Shown: piece by piece, positions 54,798 to 62,838 of the stretch
How the letters are laid out: each line of letters begins with the position of its first letter
Numbering within the stretch: position 1 is the first letter of the stretch
Origin: Planctomycetota bacterium
GTDB taxonomy: Bacteria; Planctomycetota; SZUA-567
Direction of reading: 5' to 3'
Length of the DNA: 64,000 nucleotides
Assembly (NCBI GenBank): GCA_020060765.1
Contig: JAGUZQ010000060.1
Location: 1-64,000 of the forward strand
Position numbers and translations under genes: made by a program
The notes under the pieces: model-generated
Seen by the model: only the letters and a program-made list of their open reading frames with translations
Told to the model about the DNA's origin: nothing
The model's database searches: none

Positions 54798-56483
54798 TCA
54801 GGCTTTCCGGCAATAGTGCCAGGCTTCGGCGTATTTTTCGTATCCCATACCTTCGTAGACCTTTTGCGCGGGAAGGTCGACCGAGAGTGTGGTGACGATG
54901 AACTTTTTGTAACCTTCCTCTTCCATGCGCTGCAGCACCTCCCGCTGCATGGCCTTGCCGATGCCGCGCCGCTGGTAATCCGGATGCACGGCATTGTTGC
55001 CGATTTCGGCCAGCCCACGAGTTTCGTCGAGAAAATAAGTGGCGTAGCCCACGACTTTTTCCCCTATTTCGCAGACGATTGCCGAATAGATATGGTCGCG
55101 CAAACCTTTTTCGACGCCAGCATTTTTATATTCGTGCCAGGGCGTGCCGCCGAGTTTTTCGCCGAAGAAATCCTCCCGCATCCGGTCGGTGCTGACCGGC
55201 TCGAAAGCGAGGCGGGTGATTTCCAGTATCTCGGGAATGTCGGCGTGCCGCGCCGGTCGGATCAGCCTGTTGCCCTCGCGGACGAAACGGTAAAACGGCT
55301 TGCGCGCCGACAGCGTTTCTATTACCGTCTGGAGGAATCCGACGAATTTAGCCTGTAACTTGTAATCGATGAAATCGACTGTGTCTAGCGGCGAATGGTA
55401 AACGGGAACATACGGGGCGGGGCCGATGTCGCCTGCGTCGATCATCCAGACGTAAGGCACGCCGCGTTGCTCTGCCGCGCCGTGATCGCAGCCGGTGGGG
55501 AGATGCTGGCCGCGATAGACGTAATCAAGTTCAGTTTTGATGTCAAGCACGGCTTCGCGCAGCAGTTTGTTGCCGCCGGTATAGACTTTCGGAATCCCCA
55601 AGACGTTGCCCACATCGTCGATCTCCACGTGAGCGATGCACTTTTCCAGTTCCTTTTCCCGGCTGCCGAAAAACGCCTGCGCGCCCGCGCCGCTGCCGTC
55701 GGTCAGGCCGTGTTCCTCGCTGCCGGTGGCGACGAAGACGATGGTGGCGGGTAGCCTTTTCCCTGCCAAATTGCGCGCGACTTCCAGCATGACTGCCACT
55801 CCGCTGGCGTTGTCCAGCGCGCCGGGCGCGAAGGCGGCGGAATCGAAGTGTGAGGTCACGGCCAGCCAGTACTCGCCTTCTCCCTTGAGGGTCGCCACCA
55901 CGTTACGGGATTCGTTCTTGTTTATTCCTTCCGTCTCTACTTCCAGCCGGACGGTTTCGCCCTCCGCCTTTTTCAACGCCACGGCGGTACGCCAGGAAAC
56001 CGCGACCATAGGCAATTTCCTGATTTCGGGATAGCGGATGACCTTGGTCATGATGTTGTCGAGATAGGGAGAGATGACGACAAGCCCGGCCAGTCCCGCC
56101 TGTTCCAGTTCCAGCAGGTAACGGATTTTTTCAGTATGCTTTCCGGAAGGAGCGAGCAGTCCGATTTTCCCTTTCGCTTCGCCAAGACTGACAAGTTTTT
56201 TCTCGCAGGTGCCGAGATAGACGATTTTCCCCTCCGCCTTGCCGCCAGGGGAAAACTGCGTCGGTATGGAAGGGAAAGTTTCGCCTCCCTTGAGCCGCAA
56301 TGACGATTTCACCGCGCAATGCGAGGCGCTGGGGAAGGATTCGATCTCAGCGAGCAGGCCGAAAGTGGAAAACCGATCCCGCAAATATTCAGCCGCCTGC
56401 AACTCGGCGGCGCTGCCCGGCGCGCGCGGGCCGATGGTCTGGCTCAGGTATTCGACGGTATGGCGCAGATTTTGTTCGAGCAT
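54798..56483 (-). CDS. M28-family peptidase fused to GNAT acetyltransferase
   Basis: 561 aa. Residues 1-410 are a zinc aminopeptidase of the M28 type with an inserted PA-like domain (about 70-180). Metal ligands are visible in TSHFDS (His), APGALDNASG (Asp), GSEEHGL (Glu pair), EIDDVG (Asp) and PVYHSPLDT (His). Residues about 420-561 form a GNAT domain (LIRPARHADIPEILEI; motif A QRRGIGKAMQREVL). There is no signal peptide, so it is cytoplasmic. This pairing is unusual. It lies downstream of the isochorismatase-like gene on the same strand. Confidence 0.85.
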   Translation of the reverse strand: MLEQNLRHTVEYLSQTIGPRAPGSAAELQAAEYLRDRFSTFGLLAEIESFPSASHCAVKSSLRLKGGETFPSIPTQFSPGGKAEGKIVYLGTCEKKLVSLGEAKGKIGLLAPSGKHTEKIRYLLELEQAGLAGLVVISPYLDNIMTKVIRYPEIRKLPMVAVSWRTAVALKKAEGETVRLEVETEGINKNESRNVVATLKGEGEYWLAVTSHFDSAAFAPGALDNASGVAVMLEVARNLAGKRLPATIVFVATGSEEHGLTDGSGAGAQAFFGSREKELEKCIAHVEIDDVGNVLGIPKVYTGGNKLLREAVLDIKTELDYVYRGQHLPTGCDHGAAEQRGVPYVWMIDAGDIGPAPYVPVYHSPLDTVDFIDYKLQAKFVGFLQTVIETLSARKPFYRFVREGNRLIRPARHADIPEILEITRLAFEPVSTDRMREDFFGEKLGGTPWHEYKNAGVEKGLRDHIYSAIVCEIGEKVVGYATYFLDETRGLAEIGNNAVHPDYQRRGIGKAMQREVLQRMEEEGYKKFIVTTLSVDLPAQKVYEGMGYEKYAEAWHYCRKA

Positions 56484-56571
56484 GCGGAGTTCTCCAATTA
56501 TAGGGAAATCATAATCACGCTATACCGGGTATTGTACTGCATGAAAAATGTTCAAAAAAACCTTTAAGATG

Positions 56572-56670
56572 TCAGAAATAATGGATTTCATCACAATAGC
56601 AGCGGCATGGGCAAGTTGCGACACCGATGGCGCTGCCGGTAGGATCGAGCTTGCGGGCTGCGATAAACAT
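56572..56670 (-). CDS. Possible cysteine-rich small peptide
   Basis: A 32-codon frame from ATG 56670 to TGA, MFIAARKLDPTGSAIG..., with a cysteine cluster CPCRCYC near the end. AAGGAG lies about 11 nt upstream, with another ATG in a different frame between. Synonymous positions favour C/G in many codons. No homologue recognised. It may be a chance frame; listed because of the CxCxCxC pattern. Confidence 0.3.
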   Translation of the reverse strand: MFIAARKLDPTGSAIGVATCPCRCYCDEIHYF

Positions 56671-56712
56671 GTCGTCATAAACTCCTTATCGAATGCTTTC
56701 GATTTGGCGATA

Positions 56713-57312
56713 TTACACAATTTCATCCGCAGAGGTTATCACGACTGCAAAACGATCGGCCAGTGAGGCGAGATTAACTGCTTTTACGGTTGCGGCGGGA
56801 ATTACACCGCCATGTCCGTCTGGCAGGTCGCGCGTAGTGGTCAGTTCAGACACGAGCGTGCAGAGATATCCCTTTTCCGTCGCGTCGCGAGCTGTGGAAT
56901 TCACACACATGTGCGTCATGTAGCCAGTGATGATCAGATCCTTGCGTCCGAGCTTTTCCAATTCCGTATGCAATGTCGTATCGGTAAAGGAACTGGGGAA
57001 ACGCTTTTCTATTACAATTTCTCCAGCCAACGGCTTCACAGCATCGATGATTTCGGCAAACGGACCATCGGACGCCATGATTCTCCCGCCCGGCTTCCCA
57101 AGTTGGATGATGTGAATAATGGGGATCCGTGTTGCACGAGCACGCTGAAGAAACGCGGCCAAGGCGGCAATCGATTCATTTATGCCCGAAAGAGGTAGAG
57201 CGCCTTCAGTATATTCCTTTTGGGCGTCAACAACCAGAATAACGCTATCTGCAAGGCGCGGCGTACTGTTTTCAATACAGGCCATTTGCCGGAGAGTTTG
57301 TGGGATTGTCAT
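56713..57312 (-). CDS. Isochorismatase-family cysteine hydrolase
   Basis: 199 aa. The catalytic triad of the family is visible as Asp in VVDAQKEY (about 29), Lys in EKRFPSSF (about 103) and Cys in THMCVNSTARDA (about 137). These hydrolases cleave amides or vinyl ethers such as nicotinamide, N-carbamoyl compounds or isochorismate. It starts 41 bp after the ArsR gene on the same strand. Substrate unknown. Confidence 0.88.
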   Translation of the reverse strand: MTIPQTLRQMACIENSTPRLADSVILVVDAQKEYTEGALPLSGINESIAALAAFLQRARATRIPIIHIIQLGKPGGRIMASDGPFAEIIDAVKPLAGEIVIEKRFPSSFTDTTLHTELEKLGRKDLIITGYMTHMCVNSTARDATEKGYLCTLVSELTTTRDLPDGHGGVIPAATVKAVNLASLADRFAVVITSADEIV

Positions 57313-57353
57313 GTTTCTTCCTCTTCTCTATACCTTTACGTGTCTTCAACATG

Positions 57354-57746
57354 TCAGTTCGTGCGAAAGCCGCATGCACCAGCTTCAATATCAACGAGTG
57401 CATTCACGGGTTTTCCTTTCATATGCGCTTTTATGAGTTTTTCATCTGTTTGAATTTGAGGAACATTCATCGCATAGTCATGCACCCATTTCAGCACGTC
57501 GATCACTTCCGACGCGGGGTTATCCTTTATCTCAGGCAGGCGATAATACATCCAGCGTCCTTGCTTGCGCCCGATGACAAGGCCTGCCTGCACAAGCAGG
57601 CTCATGTGCCGGGAGACCGTGGCCTGCGCCAATCCCAGCATCTCAATGATGTCGCAAGCGCAGAGCTCCCGCCCACGAAGCACGCCCAACACCCGCAGGC
57701 GGTTCGGGTCGGACATGGCCTTGGCAAGCGCGAGTACGGATTTCAC
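57354..57746 (-). CDS. ArsR-family transcriptional regulator 1
   Basis: 130 aa from GTG 57746 (AAAGGAG upstream). Winged-helix core with ELCACDIIEMLGLAQATVSRHMSLL, where CxC in the DNA-recognition region (ELCxCD) is the As(III)/Sb(III)-type metal site. The C-terminal GACGF adds a cysteine. It probably senses a thiol-reactive metal or metalloid and controls the adjacent hydrolase or the redox cassette. Confidence 0.88.
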   Translation of the reverse strand: MKSVLALAKAMSDPNRLRVLGVLRGRELCACDIIEMLGLAQATVSRHMSLLVQAGLVIGRKQGRWMYYRLPEIKDNPASEVIDVLKWVHDYAMNVPQIQTDEKLIKAHMKGKPVNALVDIEAGACGFRTN

Positions 57747-57875
57747 AAAATCTCCTTTCTTTTATATATCGTTATATCGCAAATAATCGATACGTAAAGA
57801 GGAAATATCTTGCCGGGGAGTTCGGAACTATTGCTGATTGTCGGCGGAGCGCCCGGCTCCACGGGTTGATTATCG

Positions 57876-58868
57876 TCAGCCAGCTCCGCTTGCCTCGGAG
57901 GCGCAGCCGCTCACAGAAGAACCCAGTAATGGCGTGAGCGCGTTTGTTGCATTAGCGGCGGTGAAGGGGCCGCGCTGAGTGATGATTCCCCGGGAATCCA
58001 GAACAAATTGGAAGGGGACGGGCTTGACGCCGTAGGTCTCGCAGATGGCTCCATTCGCATCGAGCACAACCGGTACGTTCGGTTCTTCCGCTTCATAGAC
58101 CTTGCGCACGGAATCCGCCGGTTCCTTCTTGTTGATGACGACAACGGAGAGTCCGTCCTTGCCGAGTGTCGCGGCGAGGTTCCGCAGATCGGCCAAGGCT
58201 TTCACGCTGAACGGGCAGGAGGTGGATCCGAAGAAGAGAAGCGTAGCCTTCTTGCCCAGGAGGGAAGATAGTTCGCGTTTTTCCCCCATTATGTCCATGC
58301 ACACAAAGTCCGGCGCTTGCGTTCCCACAGCCGGCAGCGGAGGCGTATACATCGTCTTGTTTGCAAGTCCGCGTGGCTCAGAGACAATGGCGGTGACCAT
58401 AGAGCCAAGTTTCTCCGCTTCGTACCCGCCTGCATAGCGGACTTCGCCGTCGCGGTCGATCACGTAGAGCGTGGGGTAGTAGAAGAATTCGAGCTGCCTG
58501 GCCAGTACGCTATTGTGGTCCAATTCATAAGAATACGTGTATGGCCAATCCCCCCTGGGTTGTAGCGATTCTCCGGGAGGGGGAACGTCAACCCGCGCCA
58601 CTGCCACATCGTCGGACTGGCTCTTGCGGAAGCTTTCCAGCAACGGAGTCATGCGTTTTGTCTCGGGGCAGGACTCCATCCCCATCAGCAGGACGAGAAC
58701 TTTCCCCCGATGGTCAGCGAGAAAGGATTCCGTGATTTCGGATGCCACGGCATTGGGTTGAGGCTTCGTTTTTTTTTCAACCGTATTCCTCGTCTCGGAT
58801 GGACGAAGGACAAATATTCCCACTGCCAACGTAACGACCAAGCAAGCGACAATAATCAAATATTTCAT
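57876..58868 (-). CDS. Membrane-anchored protein with two thioredoxin-fold domains, single-Cys sites
   Basis: 330 aa from ATG 58868 (GGAGGGAG upstream). N-terminal membrane anchor (IIVACLVVTLAVGIFVL). The first thioredoxin-like domain (about 50-170) has GMESCPETKRM; the second is TlpA/AhpC-like (about 190-320), with GSTSCPFSV and GTQAPDFVCMDI. Both sites have one Cys, the second replaced by Thr (CPET) or Ser (CPFS), so they would not run an ordinary dithiol cycle. Last gene of the thioredoxin-CcdA cassette. Probably periplasmic. Confidence 0.8.
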   Translation of the reverse strand: MKYLIIVACLVVTLAVGIFVLRPSETRNTVEKKTKPQPNAVASEITESFLADHRGKVLVLLMGMESCPETKRMTPLLESFRKSQSDDVAVARVDVPPPGESLQPRGDWPYTYSYELDHNSVLARQLEFFYYPTLYVIDRDGEVRYAGGYEAEKLGSMVTAIVSEPRGLANKTMYTPPLPAVGTQAPDFVCMDIMGEKRELSSLLGKKATLLFFGSTSCPFSVKALADLRNLAATLGKDGLSVVVINKKEPADSVRKVYEAEEPNVPVVLDANGAICETYGVKPVPFQFVLDSRGIITQRGPFTAANATNALTPLLGSSVSGCASEASGAG

Positions 58869-58890
58869 GAAGCTCCCTCCGCTGTGCAAC

Positions 58891-59586
58891 TCATGCCGTA
58901 TAGATCATATACAATCCACCCACGAGCACAAGTACACCACATGCCTTCTTGAGATATACGGCTCCGCTCGAACGCTCATTCCAGTTCATATACCGTTGAA
59001 CCACCTCGGTAAACGTACCCGCAAACACGATAACGGAACAATGTCCCAGGCCGTACATGGCAAGAAGCAGAATTCCATACGGCAGATTGGTCGCGCCGAG
59101 TTTGAAGGTTACGCTCAGCATAGGAGCCATGTAAGCGAAGGTGCAGGGACCCAGAGCGATGCCGAACACAAGTCCAAGTATGAAGGCAGCCAGCATGCCC
59201 TTGCGCTTCATCCCAACCTGTCCGGGACCGGAGAATGGATTGGGGATGATTTCCAGAAGGTGCAACCCTACCACGAAGAAGATGGCGGCCACAAAGTAAT
59301 TTCCGTACGCACCGACATCGCCCATCATTCGACCGGCCGCCGCTGTCACGGCTCCGATCGCGGCGATAGTGATAAGAATGCCCACGGCAAAAAGCGTGCT
59401 GATCAGGAAGGCGCGCCTCGTGGAAATGCGTCCTTGCTCGTCAATGAACCCTACGATGAGCGGAATACTCGCCAGATGACAGGGACTCAGAATGATACTG
59501 AGAATCCCCCATACGAAGGAAGCGGTAATGGCGATCCCTGCGGAACCGTCTACCGCCTTGGTCAGGGAATGAAACAGTTCTTCCAT
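58891..59586 (-). CDS. CcdA/DsbD-type thiol-disulfide transmembrane transporter
   Basis: 231 aa, six predicted membrane segments. The two conserved cysteines of this family are seen in SPCHLASIPLI (about 36) and GPCTFAYMAP (about 150). It moves reducing equivalents from cytoplasmic thioredoxin to exported thioredoxin-fold proteins. Its start directly abuts the stop of the upstream thioredoxin gene, indicating coupled translation. Confidence 0.92.
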   Translation of the reverse strand: MEELFHSLTKAVDGSAGIAITASFVWGILSIILSPCHLASIPLIVGFIDEQGRISTRRAFLISTLFAVGILITIAAIGAVTAAAGRMMGDVGAYGNYFVAAIFFVVGLHLLEIIPNPFSGPGQVGMKRKGMLAAFILGLVFGIALGPCTFAYMAPMLSVTFKLGATNLPYGILLLAMYGLGHCSVIVFAGTFTEVVQRYMNWNERSSGAVYLKKACGVLVLVGGLYMIYTA

Positions 59587-60507
59587 TTATTCTCCTCCCG
59601 CCTGCTTCAGCCACTTTTCGCATTCTTCCTGCGGGAAGAAGCCGCTGTGGCGGAAGATTTCCTTGCCGTCCTTGTCGAAGAAGACTTGCACCGGAATCGA
59701 GCGGATACCGTACCGCGCTCCAAGAATCTGCTCCTCGCGTACCGGCACGAAGAGGACATTCGCCTTGCCCGCGTATTTATTCTCCATGTCAGCAAGGATC
59801 GGCGTCATCATGTCGCAGGGACCGCAACCATGTGCCCCGAAATCGATCATGGAGGGCTTGCCGCTGGCGCGTGCCTTATCGACGGGTGTGTCCATCGCCA
59901 GCTTCGCTTGGGCCTCCGTCCAGACACGGCTGACCTGAATATCCATCCTGTCACCTAATGTGCGAATATGCTCCTCCACTAGTTCCTGCTGCTTCTGCTG
60001 GAGGACATGCTGTTTTATCTGCGCCTTGACTTGTTCAAAGGGTACACCGCCCACCATTGCCTTGTTTTCATCATAGAAGGACTTCACCTCCTCATCGGAG
60101 ACCTCGACCCTGGCGGCGATATCTTTCAAATACGCTTGGATCGCGCCACGGGGTTCGACATCTTCTTTCGCCTTGTCGGTTTTTTTTGCAGCCAGCAGAA
60201 GAAGCTGTTCCGTCGCCGCATTTTCAAGCAGGAAGAATTTGTTCTTTTCAAGTTGCTTGCGCATTTCTTCCGGCACTTGCTTGAGTTGTTCGTCGATGCT
60301 CTCGACTTTGATCTCCGCGTCTTCGGTCTTGAGCAGCACGCCTTCGGGAAGATCGGCCAGTTTCGCTTTCGAAAGCGCCCCCGAGGTCAGCGATGGATAT
60401 TCCGCCGCGACAACCAGTATTTTCTGCTTTTCCTGTTTTTCCTCAGCCCACGCGGCAACGGAAAGAAACAGCAGCGCCATGCCTGCCACTATGATATTTC
60501 GCTTCAT
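59587..60507 (-). CDS. Exported thioredoxin with SurA/PpiC-like N-terminal region
   Basis: 306 aa. Signal peptide (IIVAGMALLFLSVAAWA). Residues about 30-200 are helical and resemble a SurA-type chaperone segment (EVKSFYDENKAMVGGVPFEQVKAQIKQHV). The C-terminal thioredoxin domain has the full CGPC site in GAHGCGPCDMMTP. Likely receives electrons from the adjacent CcdA homologue and helps fold or reduce exported proteins. Confidence 0.85.
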   Translation of the reverse strand: MKRNIIVAGMALLFLSVAAWAEEKQEKQKILVVAAEYPSLTSGALSKAKLADLPEGVLLKTEDAEIKVESIDEQLKQVPEEMRKQLEKNKFFLLENAATEQLLLLAAKKTDKAKEDVEPRGAIQAYLKDIAARVEVSDEEVKSFYDENKAMVGGVPFEQVKAQIKQHVLQQKQQELVEEHIRTLGDRMDIQVSRVWTEAQAKLAMDTPVDKARASGKPSMIDFGAHGCGPCDMMTPILADMENKYAGKANVLFVPVREEQILGARYGIRSIPVQVFFDKDGKEIFRHSGFFPQEECEKWLKQAGGE

Positions 60508-60656
60508 ATACGACTCCTGTTTTTGAATTCCGTTGCCTTTTTGATGACGCTACCCACGGTGGCGTCATTCTGTCATAAGTACCGCACCCGCTATTATCGG
60601 GAAGAGCCGGAAAGAATGAGGTGGTCTCTGCTTCTGGCGTTGTTCCCTCTGCTTTC

Positions 60657-61055
60657 TTAATCCGAAACATTCCCCGTCGCGGAACGCGGGGCGGCATTTC
60701 CTGTGGATCTTTGTTTATCCTTGTTCTTGACCGCGATGGCGTGCATCGCAACTAATTTCTTGAGTTTGGTCTCAATCATGCCTTCAACGCAGGCCATGAA
60801 GTTCAGCACGCACTTCGCCTGGAGCGAGTAGAAGACCATGTTGCTCCGCTTTTCATCGGTGATGATCCCGGCCTGCTTAAGAATAGAAAGGTGTTTACTG
60901 ACGGTGGATTTGTCCGAGCCAATCATCTCGGTCAGTTCGCAGACGCACCGCTCGCCCTTGGCAAGCTCATTCATGACAAAGATCCGGCTGGGATGCGCCA
61001 AAGCCTTGAATACATTGGCCTGCGCTTCCATCCGCGCTTGGGTTCGTTCATCCAT
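60657..61055 (-). CDS. ArsR-family transcriptional regulator 2
   Basis: 132 aa from ATG 61055 (AAGGAG 8 nt upstream; the longer frame passes through the operator and is not used). Winged-helix core with ERCVCELTEMIGSDKSTVSKHLSILKQAG; the ERCVCEL site is the same CxC type as in ArsR 1. First gene of the cassette; 149 bp separate it from the thioredoxin gene, where a hairpin (near 60543-60570) without a T run lies. Confidence 0.88.
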   Translation of the reverse strand: MDERTQARMEAQANVFKALAHPSRIFVMNELAKGERCVCELTEMIGSDKSTVSKHLSILKQAGIITDEKRSNMVFYSLQAKCVLNFMACVEGMIETKLKKLVAMHAIAVKNKDKQRSTGNAAPRSATGNVSD

Positions 61056-61077
61056 TCTTACTTCTCCTTGTTGGCTA

Positions 61078-61111
61078 ATTGGCATTATAGCCAATAACCG
61101 CATAAAGTCAA
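61078..61111 (-). promoter_or_regulatory. Promoter with ArsR-type operator overlapping the -10
   Basis: On the minus strand TTGACT (61106-61111) and TATAAT (61084-61089) are 16 bp apart. The -10 is the centre of a perfect ATTGGC...GCCAAT palindrome (61078-61083 and 61090-61095), so a bound ArsR would block RNA polymerase directly. Confidence 0.8.
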
Positions 61112-61354
61112 TTCGATTTTTATACATCTGATCGGATGAAAGAACTACCATCGTCCACTATTCGCTTGATTTAAAATAATTCTCGAGTTCAATGACAATG
61201 AGGTTGGTCTTTCGGCTATGGAGAATGTATAGAGCAAAATGTCGGAGTTCGTCTGTTGGCATCTATAATCCTCAGCTCCGTTTCAACTGTTTGGTAGAAT
61301 ATTTAGCTGGATCAACCGGGTCATGAATGACGTCCAAGAAATCGGGAACCTAAA

Positions 61355-61882
61355 ATGAATGGCGAAAAGCTGATAGCCAGGTACCTGTCCGGCAACGCCG
61401 AGGCCGGAGATCAGCTGGTCGAAATAATGTCGCCGCCAATCTGGCGCGTAGCCTGGCGTTATGCCGGGGGAAACGAGGCCGACGCGCAGGACATCTTCCA
61501 TGAAACTTTTGTGAAACTGCTTGATCGTGATGCTGCGTTGCTGAAGCGCTACGATGCCTCACGCCTGCCGCTGGAAAAATACGCCGCCATGATCGCCCGT
61601 TCCTGCGCGCTGGATTTCCTGCGAAAGCGCAACAGGGAACGCCGGGACGCAGTAATGGATTCCAATACAATCCAAGAATCAGGCGGCGGGGTAGAAGCGT
61701 GGGAGCTGGAGCTGGCGCTCAATTTTCTGGAAGACGACGAACAGCGGATAATCCGCGCATTTTATTTGCAAAGCCTTTCCGCAGAAGAGATTGCGGCCTC
61801 CCTTGACATGCACGCAGCCACCGTGCGCAGAAAAAAAGCGCAGGCGCTGGAGAAAATGCGAAAAATTCTGGAAGAAAAATAA
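61355..61882 (+). CDS. ECF-type RNA polymerase sigma factor
   Basis: 175 aa. Sigma region 2 (DAQDIFHETFVKLLDRD; LPLEKYAAMIARSCALDFLRKRNRER) and region 4 (LEDDEQRIIRAFYLQSLSAEEIAASLDMHAATVRRKKAQALEKMR). It is followed after 56 bp by a pseudopilin with an unusually long leader. No classical anti-sigma gene is adjacent, and C-terminal membrane segments are absent, unlike the sigma-WG protein at 9416. Confidence 0.9.
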   Translation: MNGEKLIARYLSGNAEAGDQLVEIMSPPIWRVAWRYAGGNEADAQDIFHETFVKLLDRDAALLKRYDASRLPLEKYAAMIARSCALDFLRKRNRERRDAVMDSNTIQESGGGVEAWELELALNFLEDDEQRIIRAFYLQSLSAEEIAASLDMHAATVRRKKAQALEKMRKILEEK

Positions 61883-61938
61883 TTTTTCGTGCGCGTCTTG
61901 CCGGAGTTCGCCCGTACTAGACATAAAGAAAGGTTATT

Positions 61939-62823
61939 ATGCGAAAATTCAATATATCCCAAATAGAGAATCTGGTCAGGGACTTTTCTCCGTCTGACAA
62001 CGCCTGTCCCCCGGTTCCGGATTCTTCCCGCGAAGACGCCAGGATGCTGCTACGCGGACATCTGCGCTCACATAAGGAGAGACTATTGCGCATACCCGAT
62101 CTATCGCGGTCATTCTGGCGCAGGCAGGCGGCGTTCACGTTGGTGGAGATGCTGGTCGTGATCGCGATTATCTCGATCTTGGCAAGTCTGCTTCTGCCGA
62201 TCCTGGGCAAGGTGCGCGAAACCGCACGCGCCGGAGTCTGCATGTCCAACCAGAAACAGGTGGGAATGATGTTCATGGGCTACATCGACGACAACAACGG
62301 CTGGATTTGCAGTCACTATTTCGGCTCTTCCTCTCCCACCACCGACAGAAGATGGCACCAGCGGCTGGAAAACATGAATTACGCCAATTCCCGGGAGACG
62401 TTCATGTGTCCTTCCGACCCGAGTGTCACAACCTCCACGACAACAACCACCACGGACTGGCGTTGGTATTGGGGATTCACCTATGGGTTGAGCCTGGGTC
62501 TGACCGTGGATTACTGGCACAGTCCTATTGTTTGGAAGGTGCAGAATATTTACCGCCTGCGCAACCACAGCGCGACGATCTTCACCACCGATTCCATCTG
62601 CAATAATCCTGCTTATCCCGACATGCGGCAGGCATATGCGGTTTATCCTTCCTATAGTTCCACCGAAGGCATCCCTTTCGGCAGGCATAACGACGGCTGC
62701 AACGTGTTATGGATAGACCTGCATGTGACGTCTGTCAAAAATCCTGTCCCCAGCGACCGCAGTGAAATCTACAGCGTTCTTACCACCCGCTGGGATAATC
62801 CGAATAACTGGGATCCTTACTGA
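61939..62823 (+). CDS. Pseudopilin with long N-terminal leader, downstream of ECF sigma
   Basis: 294 aa. FTLVEMLVVIAI begins at residue 66 (-1 Ala), so the leader is 65 residues against the usual 5-20: MRKFNISQIENLVRDF... includes charged helix and a Pro-rich part. C-terminal RHNDGCNVLWIDLHV is an H-x9-D motif with Leu for Gly. AAAGG precedes the ATG. An internal AAGGAG and TTG at 62086 would give a 245-aa pilin with a short leader. Its position after the ECF sigma gene suggests a role in controlling it; the leader would face the cytoplasm. Confidence 0.82.
   Translation: MRKFNISQIENLVRDFSPSDNACPPVPDSSREDARMLLRGHLRSHKERLLRIPDLSRSFWRRQAAFTLVEMLVVIAIISILASLLLPILGKVRETARAGVCMSNQKQVGMMFMGYIDDNNGWICSHYFGSSSPTTDRRWHQRLENMNYANSRETFMCPSDPSVTTSTTTTTTDWRWYWGFTYGLSLGLTVDYWHSPIVWKVQNIYRLRNHSATIFTTDSICNNPAYPDMRQAYAVYPSYSSTEGIPFGRHNDGCNVLWIDLHVTSVKNPVPSDRSEIYSVLTTRWDNPNNWDPY
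62074..62088 (+). promoter_or_regulatory. Internal ribosome binding site and start for the pilin module
   Basis: AAGGAG (62074-62079) lies 6 nt before an in-frame TTG at 62086, giving MRIPDLSRSFWRRQAA before FTLVEML. Third instance of this arrangement in the window. Confidence 0.45.
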
Positions 62824-62838
62824 TCGCGGGAGAGAGAC

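Noticed and set aside
60543-60570. Terminator between ArsR 2 and the thioredoxin gene
   Set aside because: A stem of about 7-10 bp exists (TGACGC...GCGTCA) but no T run follows on either strand.
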